Source of the DNA: an uncultured Acidobacteriota bacterium
Lineage (GTDB): Bacteria; Acidobacteriota; Thermoanaerobaculia; Gp7-AA8
DNA: 62,084 bases
Assembly (NCBI GenBank): GCA_937870635.1
Contig: CALMZP010000098.1
Span: 1 to 62,084, forward strand
Direction of reading: 5' to 3'
Shown here: in pieces, positions 1 through 8,147 of the stretch
How the letters are laid out: each line of letters starts with the position of its first letter
Numbering within the stretch: the stretch's first letter is position 1
Notes under the pieces: generated by a model
The model's input: the letters and a program-made list of their open reading frames with translations, nothing else
Database searches by the model: none
What the model was told of the DNA's origin: nothing
Translations under genes and position numbers: made by a program

Positions 1-569
1 AGTCCGAACGGAATGGTCATCCCGACGTAGCCGAAATAGAGAAACGGCGGATGCGCAACCATCAGGATGTGATTCTGTAGAAGCGGATTCGGTCCCGGAC
101 CGTCCATCGGCGGATTCGGCACCGTCTGGAACGGGTTGGCCGGACCGGCGATGAGGAACGCGAAGAACGCCGCGGAGGTGAGCCACACGCCGATCGCGTC
201 GGGCATGTACTCCTGGTAGTCATTGCGCGTGAACCACGTCGCGACCGCGATGTACGCCGCGAGGATCAATCCCCAGAACAGGATCGACCCTTCCAGCGAA
301 GACCAGAGGCTCGAGATCGTGACCCACGTCGGCACGGCCCGCGATCCGACCTGCGCGACATAGCTGACCGAGAAGTCGTGCGTCAGCAGTGCGTACTCCA
401 TGAGCAGCGCCGCGCCGCCCATGAGGATCGAGAAGGCATAGGCAAACCGCTGCGCCCACTTCAACCCTTCCTGGGAGCGTGTACGTCCCGCCGCGAACGC
501 GACCAGCGCACCGGCGCTGGCGACGAGAAGTGATGCGAGGATGAGGAACCGTCCGAGGCTGGCGTTCAT
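1..569 (-). CDS. ccmF: Cytochrome c heme lyase subunit CcmF (N-terminal part)
   Basis: CcmF forms the heme lyase that attaches heme delivered by CcmE to apocytochrome c at the outer face of the inner membrane. I translated about 189 residues from an ATG at 569; the gene runs off the left edge. Family motifs are plain: SSLWSSLEGSILFW near residue 86 and GPNPLLQNHILMVAHPPFLYFGYVG-like residues near the break, with several hydrophobic segments. The tryptophan-rich WWD motif lies beyond the window. It is last in a ccmABCDEF run, 56 bases after ccmE. Confidence 0.95.
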   Translation of the reverse strand, partial: MNASLGRFLILASLLVASAGALVAFAAGRTRSQEGLKWAQRFAYAFSILMGGAALLMEYALLTHDFSVSYVAQVGSRAVPTWVTISSLWSSLEGSILFWGLILAAYIAVATWFTRNDYQEYMPDAIGVWLTSAAFFAFLIAGPANPFQTVPNPPMDGPGPNPLLQNHILMVAHPPFLYFGYVGMTIPFG

Positions 570-625
570 AGGTAGTCCGATCTGATCCGTCTGCTGCCCG
601 CGTCAGGTGACATGAACATTCAGCT

Positions 626-1123
626 CTATTCCATGCCTTCCGTGGTCTTCATGAGCTTCTTCAGCTCTTCCTGACTCATCGGATGACCGGCTTCCGGTGC
701 CTTGTATTCGTTGTCGTGCGACACCATCAGCCGATTGCTCTTGAAGTACCCGCCCTGAACCATCGTGCCTTCGACGACCACACCGATGTTCTCGCGGAAC
801 ATCTGCGGCGGAACGCCGGACGACTTCACGTGAACCTTCCCGCCGGCGTCATGCACGTCGAATTCGACTCCCGACGCGCCGCCGTGGTTCCTGATCGACC
901 CAGGCGACACCATCCCGCCGAGGCGGATGGTCGCTCCGTAGGCCTTGTCCCCGGCCGCGTGGAGATCGGTCGGAGTCCAGTAATAGACCAGGTTCTGGTT
1001 GATTCCGCTCGCCGCGATGACCGCGAACGCGATCGCCGCCACCAGGAATGCGCCGAGCATGAAGTAGCGGGTGCGACGCCTCATGGCGTCACTGGCATGG
1101 GGAGTGTTCATCACGGCACTCAT
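626..1123 (-). CDS. ccmE: Heme chaperone CcmE
   Basis: CcmE is a membrane-anchored periplasmic chaperone that binds heme covalently and hands it to CcmF. The 165-residue product has a short cytoplasmic start, one membrane segment at about 20-40 and an OB-fold domain. The heme-binding motif is HDNEY, with His136 and Tyr140 matching the HxxxY of the family. The start codon overlaps the ccmD stop as ATGA; a second Met at residue 5 is an alternative start. The short soluble tail after the motif (to residue 165) is usual for the family. Confidence 0.95.
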   Translation of the reverse strand: MSAVMNTPHASDAMRRRTRYFMLGAFLVAAIAFAVIAASGINQNLVYYWTPTDLHAAGDKAYGATIRLGGMVSPGSIRNHGGASGVEFDVHDAGGKVHVKSSGVPPQMFRENIGVVVEGTMVQGGYFKSNRLMVSHDNEYKAPEAGHPMSQEELKKLMKTTEGME

Positions 1124-1266
1124 TGTCCCGAACGCTCCGAAGTGTTCCGGGACGACTGCTCACGAAGCCGTGTGATCAACGTCACCCCATAGATCGCCAG
1201 GGCGCCAAAAGTGATGCCGTAGGCCGCCCATACGAACTCCATCCCACCTTGCACGACGCCGCTCAT
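1120..1266 (-). CDS. ccmD: Heme exporter small subunit CcmD
   Basis: CcmD is a tiny single-pass protein that helps release holo-CcmE from the CcmABC complex. This 48-residue product begins MSGVVQGG and has one membrane segment (about residues 9-31) followed by a basic, polar tail, as CcmD proteins do. Sequence conservation in the family is weak, so the call rests on size, topology and position. Both ends use 4-bp ATGA overlaps, with ccmC upstream and ccmE downstream. Longer in-frame readings would start inside ccmC and are not credible. Confidence 0.85.
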   Translation of the reverse strand: MSGVVQGGMEFVWAAYGITFGALAIYGVTLITRLREQSSRNTSERSGQ

Positions 1267-1973
1267 GCCAGCTCTCCTGCTTCTTCCGCCATCATCGGTG
1301 GAGGTGCGATCTCGTTGACGTGGCGCAGCGACGCGAGCCGCGCGCGGAGCATGATGAACCCGGTCATGAGGAACAGGATCCCGAACGCATTGACGCGTAG
1401 AGGGATGTAGAACTGCGACGACACCGTTGCCGGCGACGATTGCAGCTGATGCAGCGAGTTCCACCAGCGGACCGAGAAATAGACGATCGGAACATCCACG
1501 TACGCGATGATCGTCGCTACCGCCGACCAGATCCCGCGCTTGACGGGATCCTCAACAAACTTCCGCAACGCCAGGATTCCGAGAAAGGCGAAGAGCAGGA
1601 CGGCCGTCGTGGTCAGGCGCGGATCCCAGTCCCACCACACGCCCCATGTCGGTTTGGCCCAGATCGCTCCCTGCACACACAGCAGGAAGGCCAGCAGGAC
1701 GCCGACCTCGATCCCCGCCTCCAGCCGTGCGTCCCATTTGAAGTTGCCGTTGAAGAGAAAAACGATCGCGCAGACGAAGGCGAATGTGATGGCCAGCAGC
1801 GCGTTCCAGGCCGTCGGCACGTGCACGTACATGATTCGCTGAACCTCGCCCATGTATCGCTCAGGCGGCGCCACGAAGAGCCCGAAATACGACCCGAAGG
1901 CCAGACAGAGGACGCCCAGGCCGATCAGGATGAAGGGAAGAACGGGATAACGGTTGTTAGCAGTCTCATGCAT
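1263..1973 (-). CDS. ccmC: Heme exporter membrane protein CcmC
   Basis: CcmC loads heme onto CcmE. The 236-residue product has six predicted membrane helices and the tryptophan-rich heme-handling motif WGVWWDWDPRL at residues 110-120. His51 in HVPTAWN and a second His in the later periplasmic loop (SVRWWNSLHQL, about residue 184) fit the conserved heme-ligand positions. It overlaps ccmD by 4 bases and starts 6 bases after the ccmB stop. Confidence 0.96.
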   Translation of the reverse strand: MHETANNRYPVLPFILIGLGVLCLAFGSYFGLFVAPPERYMGEVQRIMYVHVPTAWNALLAITFAFVCAIVFLFNGNFKWDARLEAGIEVGVLLAFLLCVQGAIWAKPTWGVWWDWDPRLTTTAVLLFAFLGILALRKFVEDPVKRGIWSAVATIIAYVDVPIVYFSVRWWNSLHQLQSSPATVSSQFYIPLRVNAFGILFLMTGFIMLRARLASLRHVNEIAPPPMMAEEAGELA

Positions 1974-1979
1974 GGCGCA

Positions 1980-2636
1980 TCACTCCTCGACCACCCGTCC
2001 GTAGAGTAACCCGCAGAGAGCCCAATATATGGCGTCGAACGCTCCGAGCAGGGAAAGCCACGATCCGAGGCTTCCCATCGGGTCTCCGAGAATCAGAAGG
2101 GACGTGGACTTGACCGACGCCAGGAGCGCCGGGACGATCAGCGGGAACAGCAGCAGAGGCAGCAGGGTCTGCTTCGACTTCACCTGGGCGGTCATGGCCG
2201 CGTAGAGCGTTCCCGGCGCGGACAGGCCGGCCGCTCCCAGCGCCACGACGAGGATCAGCATCGGGATCCGCGTCGTGCCGGCATCGTAGAGGACCACCAT
2301 GACCGGAACTAGAGCGATGCCGAGGAACGTCAGCTGCAGCCAGTTCGCGATCGCTTTTCCGTAATAGAGGACTCGCGGGTCGGCAGGGAGCAGCAGCAGT
2401 CCTTCGAGCGCGCGGTTCTCCATCTCCGCATGAAAGCTTTCCGAGAGCGTCAGCGTCGAGGAGAGCAGCAACCCCAGCCAGAGAAAACCGGCCGAGAACT
2501 TGCGGAGATCTTCAGCATTCGGCCCGACCGCGAAGCTGAACAGAAGCAGCGACGTCGCGCCAAACACGAACACCGCCAGAAACTGCGCGCGTGTTCTCCA
2601 CTGGAGAAGCATCTCCTTTCGAAGGGCGGCGATCAT
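1980..2636 (-). CDS. ccmB: Heme exporter membrane protein CcmB
   Basis: CcmB is the membrane partner of the ATPase CcmA in the complex that releases holo-CcmE. The 218-residue product is of normal family length (about 220) with about six hydrophobic segments. Recognisable stretches are ALRKEMLLQWRTRAQ at the start and ENRALEGLLLLPADPRVLYYGK near residue 77. The start codon overlaps the ccmA stop as ATGA, so the two are translationally coupled. Confidence 0.95.
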   Translation of the reverse strand: MIAALRKEMLLQWRTRAQFLAVFVFGATSLLLFSFAVGPNAEDLRKFSAGFLWLGLLLSSTLTLSESFHAEMENRALEGLLLLPADPRVLYYGKAIANWLQLTFLGIALVPVMVVLYDAGTTRIPMLILVVALGAAGLSAPGTLYAAMTAQVKSKQTLLPLLLFPLIVPALLASVKSTSLLILGDPMGSLGSWLSLLGAFDAIYWALCGLLYGRVVEE

Positions 2637-3295
2637 GCGCGAGCTCCGATGGCCGTGAACGACTGTACGCGCCCCGCTTCGAGAGTCAGCGCGTAATCCG
2701 AGACACCCGCCGTTCTCTCGAGCTGATGCGTCGCCATGAGCACGGTCGCTCCCCGCATCTTCAGCTCGCGCACCACGGAGTCGACGAGGTCGAAGCCCGG
2801 CGGATCGAGCTGCGCATACGGCTCGTCGAGCAGGACCACGCGCGGTTCCTGCAGGAGGACGCGCGCGAACGAGACGCGCTTGCGCATGCCGGCGGAAAAG
2901 GTCGAGACGGGATCATCCGCGCGGGAGCCGAGGGCCACGCGTTCGAGGAGCATCGGGATCGGCGTTCGCTCGATGCCGAGGTGATCGGCGACGACTTCGA
3001 GGTTCTCCCTGGCGGTGAGCGACTCGTACAGATAGTTCGAGTGCGACAAGAGAGCGAGCGAGCGCCGGATGTCCTCGCGGTGCTTTTTCAGGTCGAAACC
3101 GAGGACCGAGCCGCGGCCGAGGTCGGGGCGGATGACGGTGGAGAGAACGCGAAAGAGTGTCGACTTTCCCGAACCGTTGCGGCCGGCGACCATCGTCACC
3201 GATCCCGCGGGGATCCGGATGGAGACGTCCGCGAGCGCCCATCGCCGGCCATAGCGACGGGCGAGGTTCTCGGCTTCAATTGCGAGATCGGACAT
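2633..3295 (-). CDS. ccmA: Heme exporter ATP-binding protein CcmA
   Basis: CcmA is the ABC ATPase of the CcmABCD complex. The 220-residue product shows Walker A GRNGSGKST at residues 38-46, signature-region FSAGMRKR near 133-140, Walker B RVVLLDEP at 152-159, and an H-loop ATHQ near 193. It is the first gene of the ccm run, so the promoter should lie in the 3296-3632 spacer. I see no convincing -35/-10 pair there on this strand. Confidence 0.96.
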   Translation of the reverse strand: MSDLAIEAENLARRYGRRWALADVSIRIPAGSVTMVAGRNGSGKSTLFRVLSTVIRPDLGRGSVLGFDLKKHREDIRRSLALLSHSNYLYESLTARENLEVVADHLGIERTPIPMLLERVALGSRADDPVSTFSAGMRKRVSFARVLLQEPRVVLLDEPYAQLDPPGFDLVDSVVRELKMRGATVLMATHQLERTAGVSDYALTLEAGRVQSFTAIGARA

Positions 3296-3388
3296 CTGCG
3301 ACGGCGAGTTTCATGTCTGGGGGGCGGCATAGCAAGCGGAAAGGCGCACATGGGCGCGTGAGCGATGTCACAGCCCCCCCTTCCGCCC

Positions 3389-3484
3389 GTGACGCCGCCC
3401 GCCCTGCCCACCGTGACGCCGTCCGCCCATACCGCCGTGACGCCCGCCGACCACGCGCACGTGACGCCGACCGCCCTGCCCTCC
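3389..3484. repeat. 24-bp tandem repeat, four units
   Basis: Units begin at 3389, 3413, 3437 and 3461, each opening with GTGACGCC. The remaining 16 bases are C-rich and diverged, for example GCCCGCCCTGCCCACC in the first. A partial fifth unit may follow at 3485. Confidence 0.85.
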
Positions 3485-3617
3485 GTCCCGTCCGCCCGGG
3501 GTGGGTTCATCTCAATCTTCTGCATCATCTCTCTCTCCCCGTCACGGGCGGGGGGCGGCGGGCGTCACGGGGGCAAGGGGCGGCGGCCGGTGGCGTCACG
3601 GCGGCAAGGGAGGGGGC

Positions 3618-3623
3618 TAGAAT
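3618..3623 (+). promoter_or_regulatory. Candidate -10 element for the HEAT/cyclophilin gene
   Basis: TAGAAT lies 9 bases before the ATG at 3633. No good -35 box is seen. If used, transcription would start within a few bases of the ATG. The same arrangement recurs at other genes in the window. Confidence 0.4.
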
Positions 3624-3632
3624 CACGCCCCT

Positions 3633-6128
3633 ATGCGCCGCCTCCTCATCGCCGCCCTTGCTGCCGCCGCCTCCGCCTGCGCCACCGCTCCTCCCCCTCC
3701 CCTGGCCGCCCCGGCGGTCCATGGGTTCACCCTCGAGGAGGATGCCCGCGTCCTGGCACTCGAGGACAGGCGTGAATTCGACGCCGCCTGGACCGCGGAA
3801 TGGGCCGCCCACCCCAACACCCTCCACCGCGAGCGCCTCGCCGTCGCCCTCGGCCGCATCGGCCCGCACACGTTCATCGATACGGATGGCGACGGGGTGC
3901 GCGACGCCGGAGAGCTCCAGGCCGGCGTCACGACGCTCATCGCCCTGACGGACGATCCCGATGCCTCCGTCCGCACCGCCGCTGCATTCGCACTCGGCGA
4001 GATCGGCGACGCCGCGGGCACAGATGCCTTGTTCAAACTCGCTTCCGCGGCTGATGTCCGTGTGGCAGCAGAAGCGGTCGAAGCCCTCGCGAAGATGAAC
4101 GCGTCCGTTCCGCTGGCTCGTTACGCGGAGCTCACACGCGCGAATGTGGAGGGAGTTCGCGGCATGGCGCTGCGATTCCTGTTCCGATTCAACAGCGACG
4201 AAGCGAGCGCGCTCGCTGCGACGGCACTGGAAGCCGATTCGGCCGCCATCCGTCAGGAAGCCGCCTATGCGCTGTCGCGCCGCGCGTACGCTCCAGCGCG
4301 CGCGCGTCTCGAACTTCTGGCGAGCGATCCGTCCACCACCATTCGCACGTACGCCGTGGCGGCACTCGGACGGATCGCGGCAAAGGAATCGATGGACACG
4401 CTGATGCGCGCGGCGGCCGACATCCACCCCTGGGTGCGCACGAATGCGATGGTGGCCATCGCCCGCGTCGCGGCGAAGGATGCGTCGGTCCTCGTGATCG
4501 ATGACGTTCCCCGGATCGTCGCCGCGACGGAAGATCCCGACACCGGAACACGAGCCTCCTCCGTCGACGCCCTCGGCTACTACGCGACGAAATACGAGCT
4601 GGCGCGCAAGCGGCTGCTCGAGATCGCGTCGAATGGATCGCGCTGGGAGCGCGAGCTGGCGGCCGGAGCAATCGCGAAACATTTCGGCGATTCCAACCCA
4701 TCGCTCGTGCCCGCCGAGCTGACGAGCTGGCAGAAGGTGCGCGTTCTCGAGGCTGCAGCGGCGCTTCCGAAGAACGGAGCCATGTTCCGCGGCCGTTTTG
4801 CAGGAGACCCCGACGTTCTCGTCCGCATGAACGTCATCGGATCGATTCCCGATGACGCGGTCGACGCGGAGATCGGGATGATCCGCGCCGCGCTCGAACA
4901 CGACGACCCGATCGTGCGCGGCAGCGCGATCGAGCGCCTGGCGATCTCGAAAACTGAAGGGGCCGAGAAGAAGCGGCAGGTGTTCGAAGCGATGGAACGA
5001 AGATCACGCGGCGATCGCGAGAACGACGCGCGGCTCGCGGCGATCCGCGGTCTGGCCGATCTCGACTACGCCGGACGGGAGCCGTTCCTGCGGTCCCTTC
5101 TCACCGACGGCGATCCGGTGGTTCGCCGCGTGGCGGCCGATCTCATCGTCGAGAAGCTGGACATGCCGCGCCCGCAGTACACGCCGCTGGCCGTCCGCGA
5201 AACGGACTACGCCGCGGTAGCTCAGTGGGCGCGCATGCCGCACACCGCTTCGATCCATCTCACTCGAGGTGTCATCGAAGCATCGCTGCTCGCGCAGGAT
5301 GCACCGATGACCGCGTGGAACTTCGCGCGGCTCGCTCGTGAAAAATACTTCGACAACTCCACGTTCATGCGCGTCGTGCCGAACTTCGTGATTCAGGGGG
5401 GAGACCCGCGCAATGACCAGAGCGGCGGGCCGGGGTATGCGATCCGGGACGAGATCAACCGCCAGAAATACACGCGCGGCGCGATGGGCATGGCTCTCTC
5501 CGGGCCCGACACCGGCGGGTCGCAGTTCTTCATCACGCATTCGCCACAGCCGCACCTCGACGGCGGATATACGGTCTTCGGCCGTGTGGCCTCAGGGATG
5601 AGCGGCGTGGTCGACCAGACCGAACGCGGCGACCGCGTCGAAACCATCGTCATCGACGAGCGCCAGCCGCCTCCGGCCGCCGACCTCCTCGGCATCCAGG
5701 AAACACCCGGCCCACTCGTCCTCGGCACTCTCACGCTCGAAAAGCTGATCGAAGTGGTGCCGAACTACCTTGCGGCGAAATCGCAGTACCAGCCCGACCC
5801 ATCCGTGGTGGAGATGATCGCGACCGCGGTCAGGCCCGGAGACCGGCTCGAGGTCTTCATGGGCACGTGGTGCTCGGACAGTGCCCGCGAGGTGCCGAAG
5901 CTGCTGAAGATCGATGAGATGCTGCGCACCAGTCACGCCACGACGTTGCCGATGACGTTCTTCGCCCTCGACAAATCGAAGGCCGCGCCGGCCGGGCTCG
6001 TGCGAGGCAAGAACATCACGAAGGTCTCGACCTTCATCTACTATCGCGGCGACCAGGAGCTGGGAAGGATCGAGGAGCGTCCCACGAGCCTCTTCGAAGA
6101 CGACCTTCTCGCGATCGCCGCGAAATGA
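3633..6128 (+). CDS. Lipoprotein with HEAT repeats, cyclophilin domain and thioredoxin-like C-terminus
   Basis: 831 residues. A lipoprotein signal ends in ASAC with Cys16, so the protein should be anchored in the envelope. Residues 83-94 (DTDGDGVRDAGE) form an EF-hand-like calcium loop. Residues about 100-510 are alpha-helical HEAT-like repeats (for example SVRTAAAFALGEIGD at 112-126). Residues about 535-675 are a cyclophilin peptidyl-prolyl isomerase domain: FMRVVPNFVIQGGDP at 578-592, FFITHSPQPHLDGGYTVFG at 632-650. The last 130 residues contain VFMGTWCSDSAREVPKLLK (741-759), a thioredoxin-like motif with a single Cys747, so not a classical CxxC oxidoreductase. The likely role is as an envelope folding or scaffold factor; substrates are unknown. 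The stop overlaps the next gene as ATGA. Confidence 0.85.
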   Translation: MRRLLIAALAAAASACATAPPPPLAAPAVHGFTLEEDARVLALEDRREFDAAWTAEWAAHPNTLHRERLAVALGRIGPHTFIDTDGDGVRDAGELQAGVTTLIALTDDPDASVRTAAAFALGEIGDAAGTDALFKLASAADVRVAAEAVEALAKMNASVPLARYAELTRANVEGVRGMALRFLFRFNSDEASALAATALEADSAAIRQEAAYALSRRAYAPARARLELLASDPSTTIRTYAVAALGRIAAKESMDTLMRAAADIHPWVRTNAMVAIARVAAKDASVLVIDDVPRIVAATEDPDTGTRASSVDALGYYATKYELARKRLLEIASNGSRWERELAAGAIAKHFGDSNPSLVPAELTSWQKVRVLEAAAALPKNGAMFRGRFAGDPDVLVRMNVIGSIPDDAVDAEIGMIRAALEHDDPIVRGSAIERLAISKTEGAEKKRQVFEAMERRSRGDRENDARLAAIRGLADLDYAGREPFLRSLLTDGDPVVRRVAADLIVEKLDMPRPQYTPLAVRETDYAAVAQWARMPHTASIHLTRGVIEASLLAQDAPMTAWNFARLAREKYFDNSTFMRVVPNFVIQGGDPRNDQSGGPGYAIRDEINRQKYTRGAMGMALSGPDTGGSQFFITHSPQPHLDGGYTVFGRVASGMSGVVDQTERGDRVETIVIDERQPPPAADLLGIQETPGPLVLGTLTLEKLIEVVPNYLAAKSQYQPDPSVVEMIATAVRPGDRLEVFMGTWCSDSAREVPKLLKIDEMLRTSHATTLPMTFFALDKSKAAPAGLVRGKNITKVSTFIYYRGDQELGRIEERPTSLFEDDLLAIAAK

Positions 6129-6292
6129 CCCTTCTCATCGGACGTTTTCTGCAGTTGATCGCGCTCCTCATTCTCCCGGTTGCGCTCATGGTGGGGCTGT
6201 TTCAGAACAACGTGCAGCTGGAGGTGCGCCTCCTCTTCATCGGCGGGGCGATCTTCACGATCGGATGGCTCCTCGCAAGGAAGGCCGAGTGA
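6125..6292 (+). CDS. 55-residue membrane protein, function unknown
   Basis: Begins MTLLIGRFLQLIALLILPV and has two hydrophobic segments (about 5-26 and 35-51) with a basic end, ARKAE. Its ATG overlaps the lipoprotein gene's stop (ATGA), and its TGA overlaps the GTG of the following dehydrogenase. The double coupling and clean membrane topology support a real gene. I recognise no specific family. Confidence 0.65.
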   Translation: MTLLIGRFLQLIALLILPVALMVGLFQNNVQLEVRLLFIGGAIFTIGWLLARKAE

Positions 6293-7212
6293 AGCCGAAC
6301 ATCGTGCTGACGGCGGCGTTCCCGGCCGTGGCTCGCGACCTTCTCGCGAATGACTTCGAGGTCGTCGAGCACCCGACCGAGCAGTCGAGATCCGAGGAGG
6401 AGATGATCACGATTCTGGCCGATGCGGATGGCGCGATCACGCTGCTCAGCGATCCACTGACCCGGCGCGTGCTGAGCTCAAATCCGAATCTGGCGATCGT
6501 CGCCAACTTTGCGGTCGGATACAACAACGTCGACATCGAAGCGGCAAGGGAGATCGGGATCGTCGTGACCAATACGCCGGGCGTTCTCACCGAAGCGACG
6601 GCCGACCTGACGATGGGATTGATGCTCGCCGTCATGCGGCGGATCGTAGAAGGAGACGCGGAAGTCCGCGCCACAGGCCGCTGCGAGTGGGAGCCGCTCA
6701 AGCTCCTCGGCTCTTCGCTGCAGGCGAAGAGGCTTGGAATCATCGGAATGGGACGCATCGGATCCGCGGTCGCGGCCCGGTCATACGTGTTCGGCATGGA
6801 AGTCGTTCATCACTCGCGGGGACGAGGGATGCCGCTGGAGGAGTTGCTTGCGACGAGCGACGTCGTTTCGCTGCATGTCCCGCTGACGGCCGCCACGCGG
6901 CACATCATCGACCGGGACGCCCTGGCCATGATGAAAAAGGGCAGCTATCTCATCAACACCTCTCGAGGGCCGCTGGTGGATGAGGCTGCTCTTTGTGATG
7001 CGCTGGAAGCGGGTCATCTGCGAGGGGCCGGACTCGATGTCTATGAGGACGAGCCCGCTGTGAACCCGCGGCTCCTGGAGCGGAAAGACGTGGTCATCGT
7101 CCCTCACATCGGTTCCGCGACCGAAGAGGCGCGGAACGGCATGGCGCGGATCGCGGCAACGGAGATCGTGCGTTTCTTCCGTAAGCAGCCGCCGCTCCAC
7201 GCCGTGACGTAG
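6289..7212 (+). CDS. D-2-hydroxyacid dehydrogenase (glyoxylate/hydroxypyruvate reductase type)
   Basis: NAD(P)-dependent reduction of a 2-keto acid to a D-2-hydroxy acid; the exact substrate cannot be read from sequence. 307 residues from GTG 6289, preferred over the ATG at 6265 because AGGAAGG at 6278-6284 is a good ribosome site and the GTG overlaps the previous stop. It has the Rossmann motif GIIGMGRIGSA and catalytic regions NTSRGPLVDE (Arg), YEDEP (Glu) and PHIGSAT (His). The order is that of GRHPR/GyaR-like enzymes rather than phosphoglycerate dehydrogenase with an ACT domain. Confidence 0.88.
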   Translation: MKPNIVLTAAFPAVARDLLANDFEVVEHPTEQSRSEEEMITILADADGAITLLSDPLTRRVLSSNPNLAIVANFAVGYNNVDIEAAREIGIVVTNTPGVLTEATADLTMGLMLAVMRRIVEGDAEVRATGRCEWEPLKLLGSSLQAKRLGIIGMGRIGSAVAARSYVFGMEVVHHSRGRGMPLEELLATSDVVSLHVPLTAATRHIIDRDALAMMKKGSYLINTSRGPLVDEAALCDALEAGHLRGAGLDVYEDEPAVNPRLLERKDVVIVPHIGSATEEARNGMARIAATEIVRFFRKQPPLHAVT

Positions 7213-7274
7213 GCAGGCTCTTACTGCTGAGTGCTCGCGCCTTGCAATGGTCATCAGGCGAGAGAGAGCCCCTG

Positions 7275-7655
7275 GTGGACCAACGAATCCTCATCGTGGA
7301 AGACGACCGCTCGATCCGCACATTGCTCGTGACCATGATGCGCAGGCAGGGGATCACCGCCGACACTGCCGAAGACGGCGCGGAAGGTCTGGAATGCCTC
7401 GCTCGCAATCATTATCGAGTCGTGCTCCTCGACGCGATGATGCCGCGCATGAGCGGCTATGAGTTTCTCGATCACATCAAGGCTCGCCCCGCGGCTGAGA
7501 GGCCCCTCATCTTCCTTCTCACTGCGGCCCACGCGCCCCGGGACTACGATCCCGACCTCGTCGCGGGCACGATCCGCAAGCCCTTCGATGTCGAGCTCCT
7601 GACAAAGATCGTCAGTGCCTGCCTGAACGCCGAAGAGCCCCAGCACGTGGCATAG
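7275..7655 (+). CDS. Stand-alone response regulator receiver (CheY-like)
   Basis: A 126-residue receiver domain with no output domain. The acidic pocket is VEDD at 8-11, phospho-acceptor Asp53 in VVLLDAMMPRMSG, a Thr in FLLTAAH and a Lys in IRKPFD: all canonical, so it should be phosphorylated by a histidine kinase that is not encoded here. I chose the GTG at 7275 because the upstream TTG reading adds residues absent from CheY folds. It is followed by a second, degenerate receiver. Confidence 0.85.
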   Translation: MDQRILIVEDDRSIRTLLVTMMRRQGITADTAEDGAEGLECLARNHYRVVLLDAMMPRMSGYEFLDHIKARPAAERPLIFLLTAAHAPRDYDPDLVAGTIRKPFDVELLTKIVSACLNAEEPQHVA

Positions 7656-7693
7656 CTTTTGAGATTATGAGGTGGGCAAGTGAGGAAAACTGG

Positions 7694-8146
7694 ATGCCCG
7701 ACAATCCGAGAATTCTGATCATCGAAGAGCACACTGCTCTCCGCGCCATGCTGTTCGCCGTACTGCGTCACCAGTCATTGAGCGTGGACACCGCCGCTTC
7801 AACGCGCGAGGCCCTCGACCACATCTCGACCTGCGACTACGCACTCATCCTCATCGATCTTGCACTTGCCGGCGGCGAAGCCGACCAGTTCTTTGCCGCC
7901 TTCCGGCGAATGAAGCCCGACGCGGAGACTTTCATCATCGCCGTGCGCGATCCGAACAACGACATCTACATCGACCCGGCGATCGTTTCGGCCGTGGTCA
8001 CGAAGCCGCTGGAGATCGACACCCTCGCGGAAGTGGTTCGCGAATGCGCCGCCGTGATGCCGCAGCCGGCACCGGCCGAAAACTGTCCCCCGGCGGAGAG
8101 TGATTACCGCGATTCGGTCGACCGCGGCGATTACCTCGCGAACTGA
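7694..8146 (+). CDS. Degenerate receiver-domain protein
   Basis: 150 residues from ATG 7694, with GAGG eight bases upstream; an upstream ATG at 7667 in the same frame is less well placed. The fold reads as a receiver (ILIIEEHTALRAMLF, then YALILIDLALAGG and VVTKPLEI). The acidic pair is EE rather than DD/ED and the switch Ser/Thr position is Ala (FIIAVRD), while the acceptor Asp in ILIDLALAGG and the Lys are kept. It may bind a partner without normal phosphoswitching. The C-terminal 30 residues are proline/alanine rich and probably unstructured. Confidence 0.75.
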   Translation: MPDNPRILIIEEHTALRAMLFAVLRHQSLSVDTAASTREALDHISTCDYALILIDLALAGGEADQFFAAFRRMKPDAETFIIAVRDPNNDIYIDPAIVSAVVTKPLEIDTLAEVVRECAAVMPQPAPAENCPPAESDYRDSVDRGDYLAN

Positions 8147-8147
8147 C

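Larger units (their letters stand above)
3296..3632. other. 337-bp divergent intergenic region, repeat-rich
   Basis: Separates ccmA (minus) from the HEAT/cyclophilin lipoprotein gene (plus). It holds a 24-bp minisatellite and, to its right, three GTCACGG words at 3541, 3564 and 3595. These are inverse to the GTGACGCC unit starts, giving a long, loose inverted repeat. A -10-like TAGAAT lies at the right end. Open frames cross the region on both strands because the 24-bp period keeps phase. I do not believe they are genes: composition is extreme, no ribosome site is present, and the longest runs into the next gene in another frame. Confidence 0.7.

Noticed and set aside
3365-3775. Small repeat protein with VTPxAxxx units
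   Set aside because: No ribosome site, extreme composition due to the minisatellite, and its 3' part overlaps the real lipoprotein gene in another frame.
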